This document shows positions 30,011 to 41,835 of a stretch of DNA of 64,000 bases, one piece after another. Within the stretch, counting starts at the first letter, position 1, and every line of letters starts with the position of its first letter. Location: assembly GCA_001630475.1 (NCBI GenBank), contig KV419414.1:25323-89322 (forward strand). The letters run 5' to 3'. A model generated the notes under the pieces. The model was not told the DNA's origin, did not search any database, and saw only the letters and a program-made list of their open reading frames with translations. Position numbers and translations under genes: made by a program. This DNA comes from Sistotremastrum niveocremeum HHB9708. Taxonomy: Eukaryota; Basidiomycota; Agaricomycetes; Sistotremastrales; Sistotremastraceae.

Positions 30011-31617
30011 GATATCGTGAGGATGGAGAGGATTTCCAACCGTGACTACAATTGTCACGCAACTCCGTCTGCCATCGCTGGTCGGAGATTGTCACGCTGA
30101 AGATAAGATGAGTATTGTAAGCCTTATCGTACGCTCAGAACTTGACCTACAGGGCTGTAATGTTGAACGTAGATGTTTCATAGTGTATAGAAGCCACTAA
30201 TGCAGTCCGATCTATGGAAAAGAAAAAATGTTCTCGAAGGTATCTGGTCTCGCTCGAAAACAGCTCAACCATTCGTACGACGTTTCAGTCAACACTCGTG
30301 AAGGGTCCTACTTTCGTGACACATACATCTTCATCAGAAATCATTCTAGAGTTCATATACAGTGGAAAAATCATCATATTAAGCTCGTAATACACGGAAA
30401 CTAATGCAAAGTGACATTTTCTCGCAAAATTTGACCGACGTCGAGTCTGTGATGGCGACACGTCTAAAATCGTCCTCTATACCTGTTACTTTGGAATATA
30501 GCCCTTTGATATCTCTTGGATGGCCACGTCCTTCTCCTAGTCGGGATTCTGACTCCTTCATGATAAAACGACTTGTCGTAAGGGAGGAGCCTGGAGCGAG
30601 TGATGGGCCGTTGTAACATCGGCACTGATAGGGCTTACCTTAGGCGATACGGTGGAGGTTGGTGGGACCACAGGCTCAATCGTGAATTCATAAACCTAAA
30701 TGGAGATGTCAAGAACGAAAGAAAGCAACAAATAAACGATGAGCGTGCGCACCTCGTAGAAGACATGATACGCTACCCATGGCGGGACCTCAATCTCTGT
30801 CTATGGTGTGTTCGCAGCTTGTCGATACGCAGCGGATGCACAATCTCCCGCCCCTAGTCTTCAGTCTGCGATGCTGCAGCGTCTTGATCGTTCACTTGTG
30901 ATCGTCGATCGACAGCACGGTTTGCTGGAGGATGTAGCTGAGGGGGCGGTATCATCGCGGTACGTGAATAGAACGGCTGAGAGCTCACCAAAATTGTCCA
31001 TGTCATCACATCAGCCTGCCCATGAATCAGCCTGCCCGCTCTCCAAAGCCCTGACCTCAACCCTCAACCACCTGCCCTCTCTTACATCGCTCGGCGAACC
31101 CAATCCTCTGGCTCACATCGACATCATGTTGCACTAGATTGTGATGTTGAGTTGGGGCGTACCCAGACGAATGCCTTGTGAGAGCTTCGTCCCGGACCAA
31201 GTCTTCGAGGTGGGTCTCGTCCGGCGGCATGGTGTTCCGGTGCTTCATGGTGGCTAAAGACGACACACGATGAGTAAAAAATGGAGTCTAACATAGAGGT
31301 AAGTCATACCTATGTTTTCTTCTGCAAGTCGTACAATGAGAGTGCGTAGTGGGCAGAACGGACGAGCCGTACCCGTACTGGTCGGAACTCGTAAACAACT
31401 ATGAAACAGATGGCGCTGTTCGCACCTGTTAGACTGTGGAGTATCCTATAGCTCATATAGCAAGCATGTGAGGTCGTTGTGACGGTATTGCATCAGCGAG
31501 TGGTTGGTGAGCAGGCGGTGAGCGAGACGATGTTCGGGCGCTTACAGACATGCGTTGAAGACGTCGTCGAGTTTGTTGACAGAGTGATCAGATCGTCTAG
31601 ATAGGGGTGGCATTGTG

Positions 31618-32037
31618 TAGCCATGAATGAGACGACTCCGGCAGTATATATATGTCGGGGTGTTGGCCAAGGGAGGGTGGGAGGAACGAGCTCATCGTCA
31701 AGGACGATGAGAACGAAGCGGCGGCAAGCGAGGCGGAGTCGGGGCGGAGCGGAAGCAGGGTCTTGGCGCGAAGGGCGGCGCCGAGGCTGTTCCGAGGCGG
31801 CGGTGACGTTGAACAGGGTCCAAAGAAGCGATTTAAGGGGCGACGGAGGTACGGGAGATAGTCCGAAGGTACTTTATTATTTTTAGTATTTACAATGAGT
31901 GTTTCTACGGCTAAGTCCCTCAGTTTTGGCTGGGAGCCTTGCTGGGAGGGAGGAGAGCATCTTCCGAGCTAATTAGCTGGCCGGAACTAACCGAATCTGC
32001 CTCCTAGTTCGCTTAGAATATGATGAGGTACAGGTGC
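31618..32037 (-). repeat. Right arm of the long inverted repeat
   Basis: 420 bp, the reverse complement of 28484-28902 with scattered differences. Confidence 0.8.
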
Positions 32038-33505
32038 TGAACCGCGGACCGATGGTCAAACAAGCACGAAATACTTTATAAAGAACACAGTTTTCCAGTT
32101 ACAGAAAGTAGAAACGGTGATATATTGATGATTCGTACTGCAGAGATCGTTAACTCCGTTATGTCCGGATCCAAACAGACACCCACACCGCGCCAGCAGC
32201 TCTCCCAACGATTCGCTACTATTATCAAAACTCGTTGGCACTCGTTTACGACACATTCTACACTTTCAACTCTCGACATACAATCTTCAGCCATGGCTTA
32301 TCCGTCGCCGCTTAGCCTCAGAACGTGCTAGTAAGTGCATCCTCTCCTTCATCAAAAGGCTCTGGCAGCAATCGCGTGCGACGACAAGCTTGGTGCTTGT
32401 CGTTGCACACGTGCGGTATGAGTGACTTGGTGTCACTCATACCAGCTCTACCTCCCTTCAAAACCAATGACTTGGCGTCACTGGTGTTTGTCATCGCTCA
32501 GCGCCCAGCGCTCGCTCAACACGTTCACAGTCCTGCAGCCAGTCCGATATCTTCCAGCTCAACATGCATCCCCCGGAATCTCACTCGAGTTCTTTTTACT
32601 GGGCAACCTATCTCTTTACGCGTCTCTCGTGCAAAGAGAGCTGGCATCACTGCCTGATCATCTGTTGTTGTCGTCGTTTCGCCGTGTTTTGCATCCGTTC
32701 AGGTTTCTTACGTTCCCCGCATTCAATCTCGTAAGTCAATACTTGATATCTATTTCACACGTATCCACACGTTCCGTTGACGAACGTTCTTTTTTGCCAG
32801 ACTATCGCTAAAACTGCACCGTCGTTTAACCTACGAGAACACAATCTTGTCAACTTGTGCTCACTGGCTGGAGGGCTTCTAAGTCTTGAAGAGCCCCGAG
32901 GGAACAGATAGAGAAAGGCAGACATTGAGGATGGAAGATTCGATGCGGGGTTATCTTGATGAACATGGTGCGTTTTCCTTTCTTATTCGCCTCGAACTCC
33001 GTGCTAACTTCGAGTTTTCGTCTCTCCAAGTCCCTCCCAATCTCTCAATCGCATCATCCGCACGAATCTAGCATACTCGTTGTGTACCGGCAACCCTATG
33101 TATCTCCGCCATGGTCTCTGTTGCGCCATCTGCATTCGCCCGTGGCTTGCGGCGTTTCGTTTCAAGACAGTACAATTCCACAAGTACCTTCGTCGTTTCA
33201 ATATGAATCCAGTATACTACTGCTCAATCCACACACCTTCTTTTTGATTCAAATTTTGAATCATAGTCTCGCGCGTGCTCTCAAGACTTTCAGGAAAATC
33301 AAATCAAAAATAAATAAATAAAATGAAAGCGTCCTCGAAGCGTCCGAACCGCGTTCGAACCGGACCGGACGCTCTGAGGACCGGACGCTGCGTCCGGTTC
33401 AGGTCCGGGCGCTGGAGGGAGGACCGAACCGAAGTTCGGTTCGAGGTTCGGGCTCGAGAGGTCAAGGACCGAACCGAACCGAACTTCGGCATCACTAACC
33501 GTCGC

Positions 33506-33673
33506 TGGCGACTCACTGCGTTGAACCCTATCCCCACCATTGCTGTCGCCACCATCGCCGCCCACGACCATTTGTATGAGTGTCAACGCTTCACATGTCA
33601 TCTCCAGGATGTCTCTCTCCATATCTCTTGAGCTACTCGTGAGGTTCCAGACGCTGGTTTGGTCACCAGCCAT
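33506..33673 (-). pseudogene. 5-prime part of the ORF split by the 5.2-kb element
   Basis: The minus frame from 33673 reads MAGDQTSVWNLTSSSRD, then a Gly/Asp-rich patch (VVGGDGGDSNGGD) and RVQRSESPATV up to the insertion point. Its partner is 28118-28304. No promoter or domain is evident, and a MITE-like sequence sits just upstream at 33734. Confidence 0.45.
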
Positions 33674-33733
33674 TGTCCAGCTTAATTGGAATTATAATGA
33701 TAAATTGCGTAAATATTCAGTGCATCCGACAAC

Positions 33734-33860
33734 GCGTTTGGCGGCGCAATATTTTGGTGGAATTGGAAAATGAAGATTTCGCGAGATTTGGATTTCGAGA
33801 CCAAAATACAAAATACAAAATCACGGTATCTCGCGGAAAATCCTGCCCCCAAACGGGCCC
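33734..33860. mobile_element. MITE-like hairpin with GCGTTTGGCGG / GGGCCCGTTTGG ends
   Basis: The left end GCGTTTGGCGGCGCAATATTTT and right end (read inward) GGGCCCGTTTGGGGGCAGGATTTT form imperfect inverted repeats around about 127 bp with an internal CAAAATACAAAATACAAAA run. The terminus resembles the sequences at 27142 and 27858. No clear target duplication was found. Confidence 0.45.
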
Positions 33861-33869
33861 TTAGATTCA

Positions 33870-34767
33870 TGGAAAAAGTTCTTTATATCTCTCGAGGTTC
33901 GAAACTTTCGTGAGCACCAGCCTACCAGGTCCTATTTCGAACCCAGATCTAAGAGACAACAGCCACGAACATTTCACCGACATCCAACCTGTGCACTGGC
34001 TTAGCATACCGATCGCGAAACATCCTCCTCCTCCTATCACACTCTATTTTTATCCCACCATCTCACAAGAACTCACCAAACAATCTCGATCAACTCTCAT
34101 TCCGAACGACTCAGGACTAAGGGCATCAGCAGCTGACTCATCTCTCCGTCCCCAGCGGCATAGCCATAAACGGAAAGTCGCCTGAGCCAGACAATAAGAA
34201 GCGGAAGCAGAAGAGGAACAGACGTGAGAAGCATCTCAGCGCTCAGGGACACATTTCTCGCGAGTCTTCCGTTAGTTAATTGAGTCCAGAACCGATCCTC
34301 TTCATCCTCGCAATTTTTCTTTTTCAAGTTTTTGATATTCGTCTACAAGTTTGCACAATATTCGTTGTCTGCTAAACATTACTAAGAGCAGTTTTACCAC
34401 ACTCTTATCGATGTAAGCACCCTCCTCTCATCGAACTTTCTGAATTTACACAAGACAGCGCCTCTCATCCTGACAGCGCTGTCAAATATTGCACCCTTAC
34501 AACCAATGCACACAGCAACCTCCTATCGTTTCCCATCTCAACGATCACGCCAAGACCTCCCTATAGCAGCTAATAATAGCTTCGTTCCTGGAACTCATGT
34601 TCCCTTCACTGTCAATTTTTTGGGCGCAATAGGGCAAACACTCGGGCGGTGTTCATGGATTATATTGATAGTCTATGGGCTGGGTATATTAATTCATTGA
34701 AGATCTTATAATCCGAACCGTCCATCTCCCAGTGTTTTACACCCACCCCCGTCTCAGCATACATGTA
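33870..34767. other. No supported gene
   Basis: Short frames on both strands lack domains or splice structure. The right end must contain the promoter of the gene starting at 34768; only weak TATATTAA is visible near 34685. Confidence 0.35.
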
Positions 34768-35560
34768 ATGACTTCGAAATTCTTCACCGCTTTGTTCGTC
34801 GCAGTCTTGACATTCAAATCTGGTACGACGCGTTCTGAACATAGTACTCTTCAAGCTCTAACATCCCGTAAAGCCTTCGCAGACCCCGTCCTCATCCGCC
34901 GCCAAGACAACCCAAATCCATTCGGTACAATCCCCTCCGGCGTACGTCCCATCCCACCCCTCCATTAATTTCCATACTAACCTCTCAACGATAGTGCAGC
35001 AGCCAATGTCAAGCAATCCAAAGCGAATACTCCAGCTGCTTCTCCTCAAGCACCAGCACAGTCGACACAACATGTTTCTGCGTCCGCTCCAACATCGTCG
35101 ACGCAGCTACCTGTGCACAATGTACAGTCAACGTAGGCGCATCGACCGTAGACGAGGCTCAACATGTCGTTGACGGTGCGTTCACTCCCATCTTACATTT
35201 CAATCATAATCATACTGAACTTCGTTAATATCGATAGAAATAACGGGTGTCTGTATCAGCGCCGACTTCCCATTCACTTCTCCCCCCATCCTCCCCGCTC
35301 AAGACGGCGAAGGATCTGGATCTTCCGACACCTCCTCTGCAGCATCCACGGCTACGGATACGTCCGGTCCTACATCCTCCGGCTCAGTTTCAGCTCCATC
35401 AACGACTTCATCTTCTTCGGCTTCCAAGAGTTCAAGCTCGAGCAGTCCTGCGTCTTCTGCTACGACGAGCAAGAGCTCTGCGATGAGTATTATTTGTTCT
35501 TCGAAATATTCAGCTTTGGCTAGTATTTTAGTAGTGGCTCTTGGACTTTTCGGAATGTGA
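34768..35560 (+). CDS. Eight-cysteine GPI-type surface protein, paralogue A
   Basis: Exons 34768-34822, 34874-34941, 34995-35175 and 35238-35560 (627 nt, 208 residues). Order: signal peptide (KFFTALFVAVLTFKS); a short linker with VLIRRQDNPNPFGTIP; a seven-cysteine module spaced C-x3-C-x9-C-x11-C-x-C-x10-C-x2-C, plus an eighth Cys at the start of exon 4; a long Ser/Thr stretch; and a hydrophobic tail (LASILVVALGLF) of GPI-signal type. The layout resembles CFEM proteins but the spacing differs. It shares exon phases with B and C downstream and faces them from the opposite strand. Role: probably a wall or membrane surface protein. Exon 2 has the same 68-nt length in all three copies. The exon 2 acceptor here is an unusual AAAG. 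Confidence 0.82.
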
Positions 35561-35822
35561 TAGCATCATAGCAGAACACCACATGTATACTCGATACTCT
35601 TTGTTAGCCTCGAACGATCCACAAAGCTTTCCACTCCACGTCTTCTGAGTAATATTGAGAAGGAGATGATGTAAAACATTCTCAACTACGAATATTCCAA
35701 GCATCACAATGTAACGCATAAAAGGTCGAAATGTGTCCGAGAAGAAGAGGGGCGAAAGAAGGAGTCGCGTTCAAGCCATGAGAAGAAAACATGAGTGAAA
35801 TAACCACCAGTGCGATTGTCTT

Positions 35823-36673
35823 TTAGAACATCGCAATTCCAAGACCAACCAAAACAGCCCCAACATGACCCAAAACACCAACATCACTTCTCTTCATCCC
35901 CCCACTAGACGTACTCGCAGCCGGAGCAGAGGAGCTCGAGCTCGAGGACTTGACCGTGCTCGAAGAGCTAGCAGAGCTGGAAGAGCTAGTGGACGATGAA
36001 CTGAGAGAGGTGAGGGTGTTGGACGACGAATCCGTGGGTGTGGGTGCCGAGGAGGTCTCGGTGTCGGTAGGAGTGATGGTAGCGCTTCCTGCACCGGTGA
36101 GAGTTGGGGTAGCAACGTTCTGGGCTGAGCAGAACTGAGCGACGACTATGGAGAAATCATATTCAGTATGAAGCCAAACGATAGGAGATTTTAATAGATT
36201 ATAGAGATTGAAAGACTGAAAAGGATGTGATGATTGGGGTTAAACAAGGAGAGAACTTACCATCGATAGCCTCCTGCTCATCATCCTCCGCCGCAAATCC
36301 CACATTAACAAGACACTGTGCACACGCAGCAGCCTTCTCAAGATTCGCATCCGTACAGAAACACGTTACTTGAGCTTGTCCATTGACGAAGCACGGAGAA
36401 TAGACGTCGACGAGGGGTTGACAGCTCGAGGTGCACTTTCATTGAATAGGATATTAGTATCGGATGATGGGAGAGAGGGAAGAGACTTACGGAGCCTGGG
36501 ATTTCTCCGAAGGGAGTAGCGGCTGTTTGACGACGGAACTGGATGGGATCGGCATTGACTGTAGGCGGAAGCATGAAGGTCAGCTATCAACTCATTAACT
36601 CGAGCAAATATGAAGATGCACCCAGAGTGACTATGGCAGCGACTGAAAGAATAGCAGGGACAACGAACATCAT
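35823..36673 (-). CDS. Eight-cysteine GPI-type surface protein, paralogue B
   Basis: Exons 36622-36673, 36491-36558, 36261-36435 and 35823-36145 (618 nt, 205 residues). Order: signal peptide (FVVPAILSVAAIVTL), IQFRRQTAATPFGEIP, Cys module C-x3-C-x9-C-x9-C-x-C-x10-C-x2-C with the eighth Cys in AQFC, a Ser/Thr/Pro stretch, and a hydrophobic tail (HVGAVLVGLGIAMF). Exon 4 is 323 nt, as in A, and exon 3 is 175 nt, as in C. TATAAAG stands about 105 nt upstream of the start. Two ATGs are adjacent; I used the first. Confidence 0.85.
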
Positions 36674-36679
36674 TGTGAG

Positions 36680-37420
36680 CGTTTGGATTCGAGAGTTGAA
36701 GGCAGACTCGTGAGATGCACTCGAGATGTGGGTTTAAGCCTGAGCCTGAGGAAACCGAATCCGTTGTCAAGGTCTTTATAGCATTCGAGGCTTGCAACGG
36801 GACCAAAACCCGCTTGAGGGCAGGATTTCATTTCCACGAAACAATCGCACGCTAGTATAGGCTTGGCAACCACATTCGGAATGCAGGGTACATCATCTTC
36901 TGTTATCGCACCCGGGCGGTGCGAGTTGTTGATCCTGCTGGCGGTGAAGGGCGAAAGGGATGAGGAAGAGCCTAAGCACACACAGATATCTTCTTATCTG
37001 GGTCGGCGGCATATCAGATGAAGAGAAAGGCGGTGAGGGGAATATTGAGCTCGCCGTCGAGAATAACGAAAACCTAGCTGAGTTCGAAATTCTCAACGTC
37101 GAGGAAGCTACCGCTGAATTGAGAGCGGGCATCTCAATTGACTCGCAACAATTCAGTACTATGGCAAATTATTGGAAGGGAACGTTCCACGGGCAATCCA
37201 AAAGGGAAAACCCGCAAACGTTCGCGAAAACGGCTCAAAATTATTTTTGGTTCTACATGTACTACTGTAGAACTAGGAGGGGCTCGAAATGAATTGGAAG
37301 GGGAAAAGTCAAGTTAACTAAACTTGAATGACACCAGAGAATGAAGAATCGTTCGTGACAATCATAATAGTCCGGTAATAATCATAGCCTCGGCACATTA
37401 AATCATCAGTAGACTCCGAA
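36680..37420. other. Intergenic between paralogues B and C
   Basis: This contains the B promoter. Plus-strand frame 36960-37292 has acidic text (NIELAVENNENLAEFE) but no start context or domain. I could not decide whether it is real. Confidence 0.3.
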
Positions 37421-37423
37421 ATC

Positions 37424-38324
37424 TCAGAACACCGCACTCAAAACCCCAACGAAAGCGGCACCAACAGACACCAAGAAACCCGCATCGAAACCTTTGGCTC
37501 CGCTGGTAGAGGTAGTGGCGGCCGGAGCGGAGGAGCTCGAGCTGGAACTCTTGCTAGAAGAGCTAGAAGATCCGGAAGATCCTCCAGAGCTCGAAGTGGA
37601 TCCCGTGGAAGAAGTTGCGGGAGAAGTGGCGGTAGAGGTGGGGACCGTCGAGGGAGACTCGGACCCTGTGGAAGAGGACGCGGGAGTGGTCAGGGATTCA
37701 GTCGCAGTGTCGGTGGAGGATGCGGAAGTTTCGGAAACCGAACCAGTGGGAGAGCCTCCAGCAACGAGGGTGGGGGTAGAGACGCCCTCAGCAGCACAAG
37801 CCTGGGCAACAACTGTATATAGAATCAGCATACGCGAAAGAAGTAAATAAATTATGGCGTAAAGGCAGAAAGACAACGACCGAGAGCCGGAGAAAAAGAA
37901 GCGGAAGGGCACTCACAACCAAGAGCCTGTTGTTCATCGCTCTCACTCGCGAAGTTGACGTCGACGAGGCACTGGGCACAGTCGGCAGCTTTTCCGAGAT
38001 TCGCGTTCGTGCAGAGACAGCTGGGCTGTTCCTGGCCGTTCTGGAAACAGGGAGTATAGGCGTCGATGAGAGGTTGACAACTTGCGTTGCACTAGAATAG
38101 AGAAATTATTAACGCGAAGGATGATGTGGAATAGACAACGTACACTATCAGGGATGGTTCCGAAAGGATTAGCAGCGGTCTGACGGCGAAGGAGAATGGG
38201 CTCAGCATTCGCTGTGAGACAAAACATCGAGTCAGTCGTATAAAACGAACCATCAGGCTAATAGACACTCACCAGTGGCGATCGAACCAGCTAAAACAGC
38301 GAAGACAACAGCAGCAGTCAACAT
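37424..38324 (-). CDS. Eight-cysteine GPI-type surface protein, paralogue C
   Basis: Exons 38273-38324, 38144-38211, 37917-38091 and 37424-37812 (684 nt, 227 residues). Signal peptide (TAAVVFAVLAGSIA), then ILLRRQTAANPFGTIP, then the same Cys spacing as B (QPLIDAYTPC, CAQCLVDV) with the eighth Cys in AQAC. A longer Ser/Thr/Gly stretch and a GPI-type tail (VGAAFVGVLSAVF) follow. The exon 3 donor is GTGAGT at 37916; the earlier GT would break phase. A TATATAAAG-like box lies about 90 nt upstream. B and C are in tandem and closest to each other. Confidence 0.86.
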
Positions 38325-38329
38325 CGTAA

Positions 38330-40856
38330 ATATAAAGTGATAAGTTCGAAAGTAAAGTAAGGTCAGAGGGGAACGTGTCGACGCTGAGAGGGAACAATTT
38401 CCTTGCTACGCCCTTTATATCGTGCGCCCTGTCTCAGCTTAAGTAAACAGCCCGCTAGCGGCCAGGCTTTCATTTCAATTGAAGGCGAGGCGATTCTTTG
38501 GCTTGGCATCCGTATTTGGTTGTATCCAGGGGTCAGCGAGTTCGGGTGCTGTAAGCGAGGGCGGTGCGAGTCAATCGCATGTAAATGAAGCATTGCTTTC
38601 GGAACATTTATGGGCTTTAAGCAGTGCTCGGATGAATGAAGCTGAGTTGTTGATGATCTACGGAAATGTATCTGAGAGCCTTGATTATCTACATTCCGGT
38701 CAGTGCTGAAAGCAGAACAGTTTGAGAAGATGTCAATCAAACGGACTCTCACGCTAGTTTTCGCGTGTCTTCGATGCTTTCTTCTTCGGGTCTTCCGCTA
38801 GGACAAGAATGACCGTCTCATTCGGCTTCGACTTCGATTGTGTTCGACGTGGCGAGGTCCGCTCAGCATAGCACTATATTTAGAATGGTCCACGATGCCC
38901 TTGAGAAAGTGAGTTAGATTATGCTGTCCAAATTAGCACAGGCCATCGCTATCATAGCAACACATGTTCACCAAAGCTATGCAGAATATTTACTAGGTTT
39001 TAGTCCGCATCAACAGAAGACAATAAACTTGAATAAAGGATAACGCCGAAGTCCAGAAGCAGAAGCGTGTCGAGAAAGAAGCACCTTCCATACAAGCTTC
39101 CGGATCATCTTTCGATTCATCGTGCGGATATTATTTTTTCTTGTCCACAGTTATTATGATTATTATTTCTTGTCCACATTGACGAATATACTTGAAGATA
39201 ATGAAAGACGCGATAAAACAGATGAGGATTTCGTTGTCTCAGATTATCCAGACCGAGACTCCACATTGAGTTTGGTCAAAGGGTGTTTCATCGATTCGTT
39301 AGAGACATGAGATCTCGTCTTCGCTGAAATCAAGGGGCAAGGCACATTACCTAATGTGCGATGAAAGCGGAAGACCAGATCCAGAAGGACTCGGTGAAAG
39401 CTCGAAAAGATTTCATGAAGAGAAAGCTTTAGAAATTCTTTGAAGTTGTATGACGATCAAGCCTGAGGTTATTAGTTCATGACGCAGGATCGAACCGATC
39501 AATTGAACACTTGAACACTGAACAGACGCGGTCCGTCACTGACTCACGCGAACTGTCGCGAAGAAAGCCAAATTTGACGACAAGAACGGTGGTGACACGC
39601 TAAAACCACGCTCAGAACGACATGAATGACCAGCAAATACACGTTGTGTGCTTGCAGCACAGAGCATGGCGAAACAAGCTTGAGGGGAGTCGAACGAAGG
39701 GCGATCTTATCTCCGAAGGTCCGAGAGTCCAGGCCTTGGATTATTTCGAAGTCCGACGAGAGAGCACCAAATCGACAATGCTGGCTGCATGCTGGCTGCA
39801 TGCTGGCTGCAATCCATTAGGTCACCGTTCGACATCTGACTCGCACTTACTTGTACCATATAATGCAGCCTGATGCATATCTCTTGGACAGATCCTTGAA
39901 ATCTGAATCTGGACTGATTGGATTTCTATCACGGTTTGAATGAAACGGATGAAGCTCTATCTCTATATATCTAGGTTTCATACGCCGTTCACCTCCCTCT
40001 AGAGGTCATCTGTGTTTTCAATCCGCTTTGCAGCAGACATAGCACCTTCTCGAATCCAATCCGCTGACGTGCTCTTATATTAATTGCACTTGGTCTCAGC
40101 TTCTTGGGACATCGTCTTTCGAGCGGCTTTGTTCCACGTACGACATTCTGAAATCTTGTGGAAAGCCGATTGCAATCCTTCCTAGTTCTCTGCTACGAAT
40201 ACAATCGATTTAGTCCCCGATGCCGATCCTATCGCCAGTCGCCCAACCTCACAATCTTCCAATACGCAATACTTATACGAGTACCAGCTTCGATCGACTG
40301 CTCGGTTGACGTTGCTTGACTCTCAAATACCCTTCTGTTCAGTGCTAAGGTCTTGCCGAAAGTCATGTTCGGGGTCCAATATAATCATGATGACAGTCTG
40401 AAGAAGAACGCTATGTTCCGCTTCTCTCCTAGCCTGATTCGGCTTCTCGAAGGCTCACCGACGCGTCCTCTCGGCTTCCAGTCAAAAAGCTTAAATTGTC
40501 CTCTCGCCGAAATATCCCGAACCGAACACGGCCGAAAAGACAAATCACAATACTTGCGGACCGGCGCTTATCGTTCGATTCTCACCGAAGCCTTTCGCTC
40601 ACACTTTGCTTCCGTTCCCACTTCCTGAATTCAACAGGGGATTGTCATACCCTTTGACTCAGTTGATTACGCCCATTCCTATTCTGGGGCTCCACATTAG
40701 CAATCAAGAAGCCGTGAACGTGATGTTTGCGGGTCATAGTGATGAACAGTTCAATACTTAGTATAAAGAATCGCCTGTTGCATCCACGACTCTCACAAGC
40801 TCCATATCCACACCCATTAACCACCTCGGAACTTCACTCGTCTTATCATTCCAGTC
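38330..40856. other. Gene-poor stretch
   Basis: About 2.5 kb without a supportable gene. ORFs are short (up to 129 codons) and lack domains. The only clear feature is the 11-bp triplicate at 39779-39811. Confidence 0.4.
39779..39811. repeat. Tandem repeat, 11 bp x 3
   Basis: TGCTGGCTGCA is repeated three times in perfect tandem. Confidence 0.9.
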
Positions 40857-41662
40857 ATGCCTCAATCTGTTCTTCGTCCCATGAAAATGGCTCACATCGT
40901 CTTCCGGACGGCGAACTACGAAGCTATGCTCGATTGGTGGACGAATCTGCTTGGAGGTATGTTATTTCATGGATTCAAGAATATCAGGTCATGACCTTGA
41001 CTCTTTTCGCAGCTCACGCGGTATACAAAGCCGACTTCGCGACATTCTTAACATACGACGACGAACACCACCGGATCGCTATAATCAATCAACCTCATCT
41101 CACTGAACCTCGTGGGAAGAATATTTCAGTTTTCGACCACGTTCGTTACTATCGCATTCACATCTTCTATCGTTCACTGAAGCTCGACGGATCAGGTTGC
41201 ATTCACATATTCTTCTCTCAAGGATCTTCTCGAAGGGTACAAGATCCGCAAAGCCAAAGGCATCATCCCATCGATCTGCATCAATCACGGTCCCACAACT
41301 AGTACGTCTTCCGCTTCCTTTCAGAACGAAATCCCTCAACCGAACTCTCGTCAACAGGCATGTATTACGTAGACCCCGACGGCAACCGTGCCGAGCTTCA
41401 AGTCGACGCGTTCGCAACAGCTCAAGAAGGTATCGATTACATGCACTCGGACGAATTCAAACGTAACATCGCGGGTAAACTATTCGTCCCGGAGGATTTG
41501 ATCGCAAGATTGGAAGCTGGCGAAAGCGAGGAAAGCATCAAGAAGCTAGTCATGGGAGAGGATGAAGTTATGGATGAGAAGCAGGCTGCCGAGTTTGTTA
41601 AGAAGTTGGTCGGAAGTAACGCTGGAGACTCCGCTCCGAAAGAAACGGTTATTTCTGCTTGA
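40857..41662 (+). CDS. VOC / glyoxalase-fold metalloprotein
   Basis: Exons 40857-40956, 41013-41140, 41196-41301 and 41358-41662 (639 nt, 212 residues). The N-terminal half has MKMAHIVFRT and MLDWWTNLLG, typical of the vicinal oxygen chelate fold. The second half has VFDHVAFTYSSLKDLLEGY and YYVDPDGNRAELQVD, where His and Glu (with the first His) would form the metal site of extradiol-dioxygenase or glyoxalase type. A C-terminal helical extension (IKKLVMGEDEVMD, EFVKKLVGS) is not part of the usual fold. It probably acts on an aromatic or small electrophilic substrate in the cytosol; the exact reaction is unknown. Intron 2 uses a GTTCGT donor, chosen because it alone preserves DHVAFT. Confidence 0.85.
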
Positions 41663-41835
41663 TCCCGTTTGAGAAAATATATCATGTCGTAACATCGTCT
41701 CATGTCACAGGACAGCCCCAAAATACCTAAGACAATTTCAGCTAGTGGACGTCGGAGAAGTTTGACAGGTCATACCAATACATGGATCACGGTCTCCAAG
41801 TAGCTATGAAATATAATAACTCATCGGAGCTTTGA

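Larger units (their letters stand above)
28484..32037 (+). mobile_element. 3.55-kb element with 420-bp inverted repeats
   Basis: Arms 28484-28902 and 31618-32037 are inverted copies starting GCACCTGTACCTC, with scattered substitutions and small gaps in the inner part. The flanking 6-bp duplication is TGAACC. The arms include a G/C-rich stretch, a TATATATA box pointing inward and a TTTATTATTTTTAGTATTT A/T block. The 2.7-kb centre holds minus-strand exon-like pieces (see 29818-30010). The superfamily is not clear; long terminal inverted repeats recall foldback or MULE-type elements, but a 6-bp duplication fits neither well. Confidence 0.75.
28313..33497 (+). mobile_element. 5.2-kb hAT-like element with GGTTCGG arrays
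   Basis: Inverted ends TAGTGATGCCGCCGTCCGG (left) and TAGTGATGCCGAAGTTCGG (right, read inward) are flanked by the 8-bp duplication ACCGTCGC (28305-28312 and 33498-33505). About 165 bp at each end is a dense array of GGTTCGG/CCGAACC and CCGGACC motifs. The element swallowed a second TIR element (28484-32037); without it the host element is only 1631 bp and shows no transposase. TAG-type termini and the 8-bp duplication agree with hAT. It lies inside an open frame on the minus strand. Confidence 0.87.

Noticed and set aside
28484-32037. Interpreting the 420-bp inverted repeats as two solo LTRs in opposite orientation
   Set aside because: The exact TGAACC duplication at the outer ends and matching outer boundaries fit one element with long inverted repeats better.
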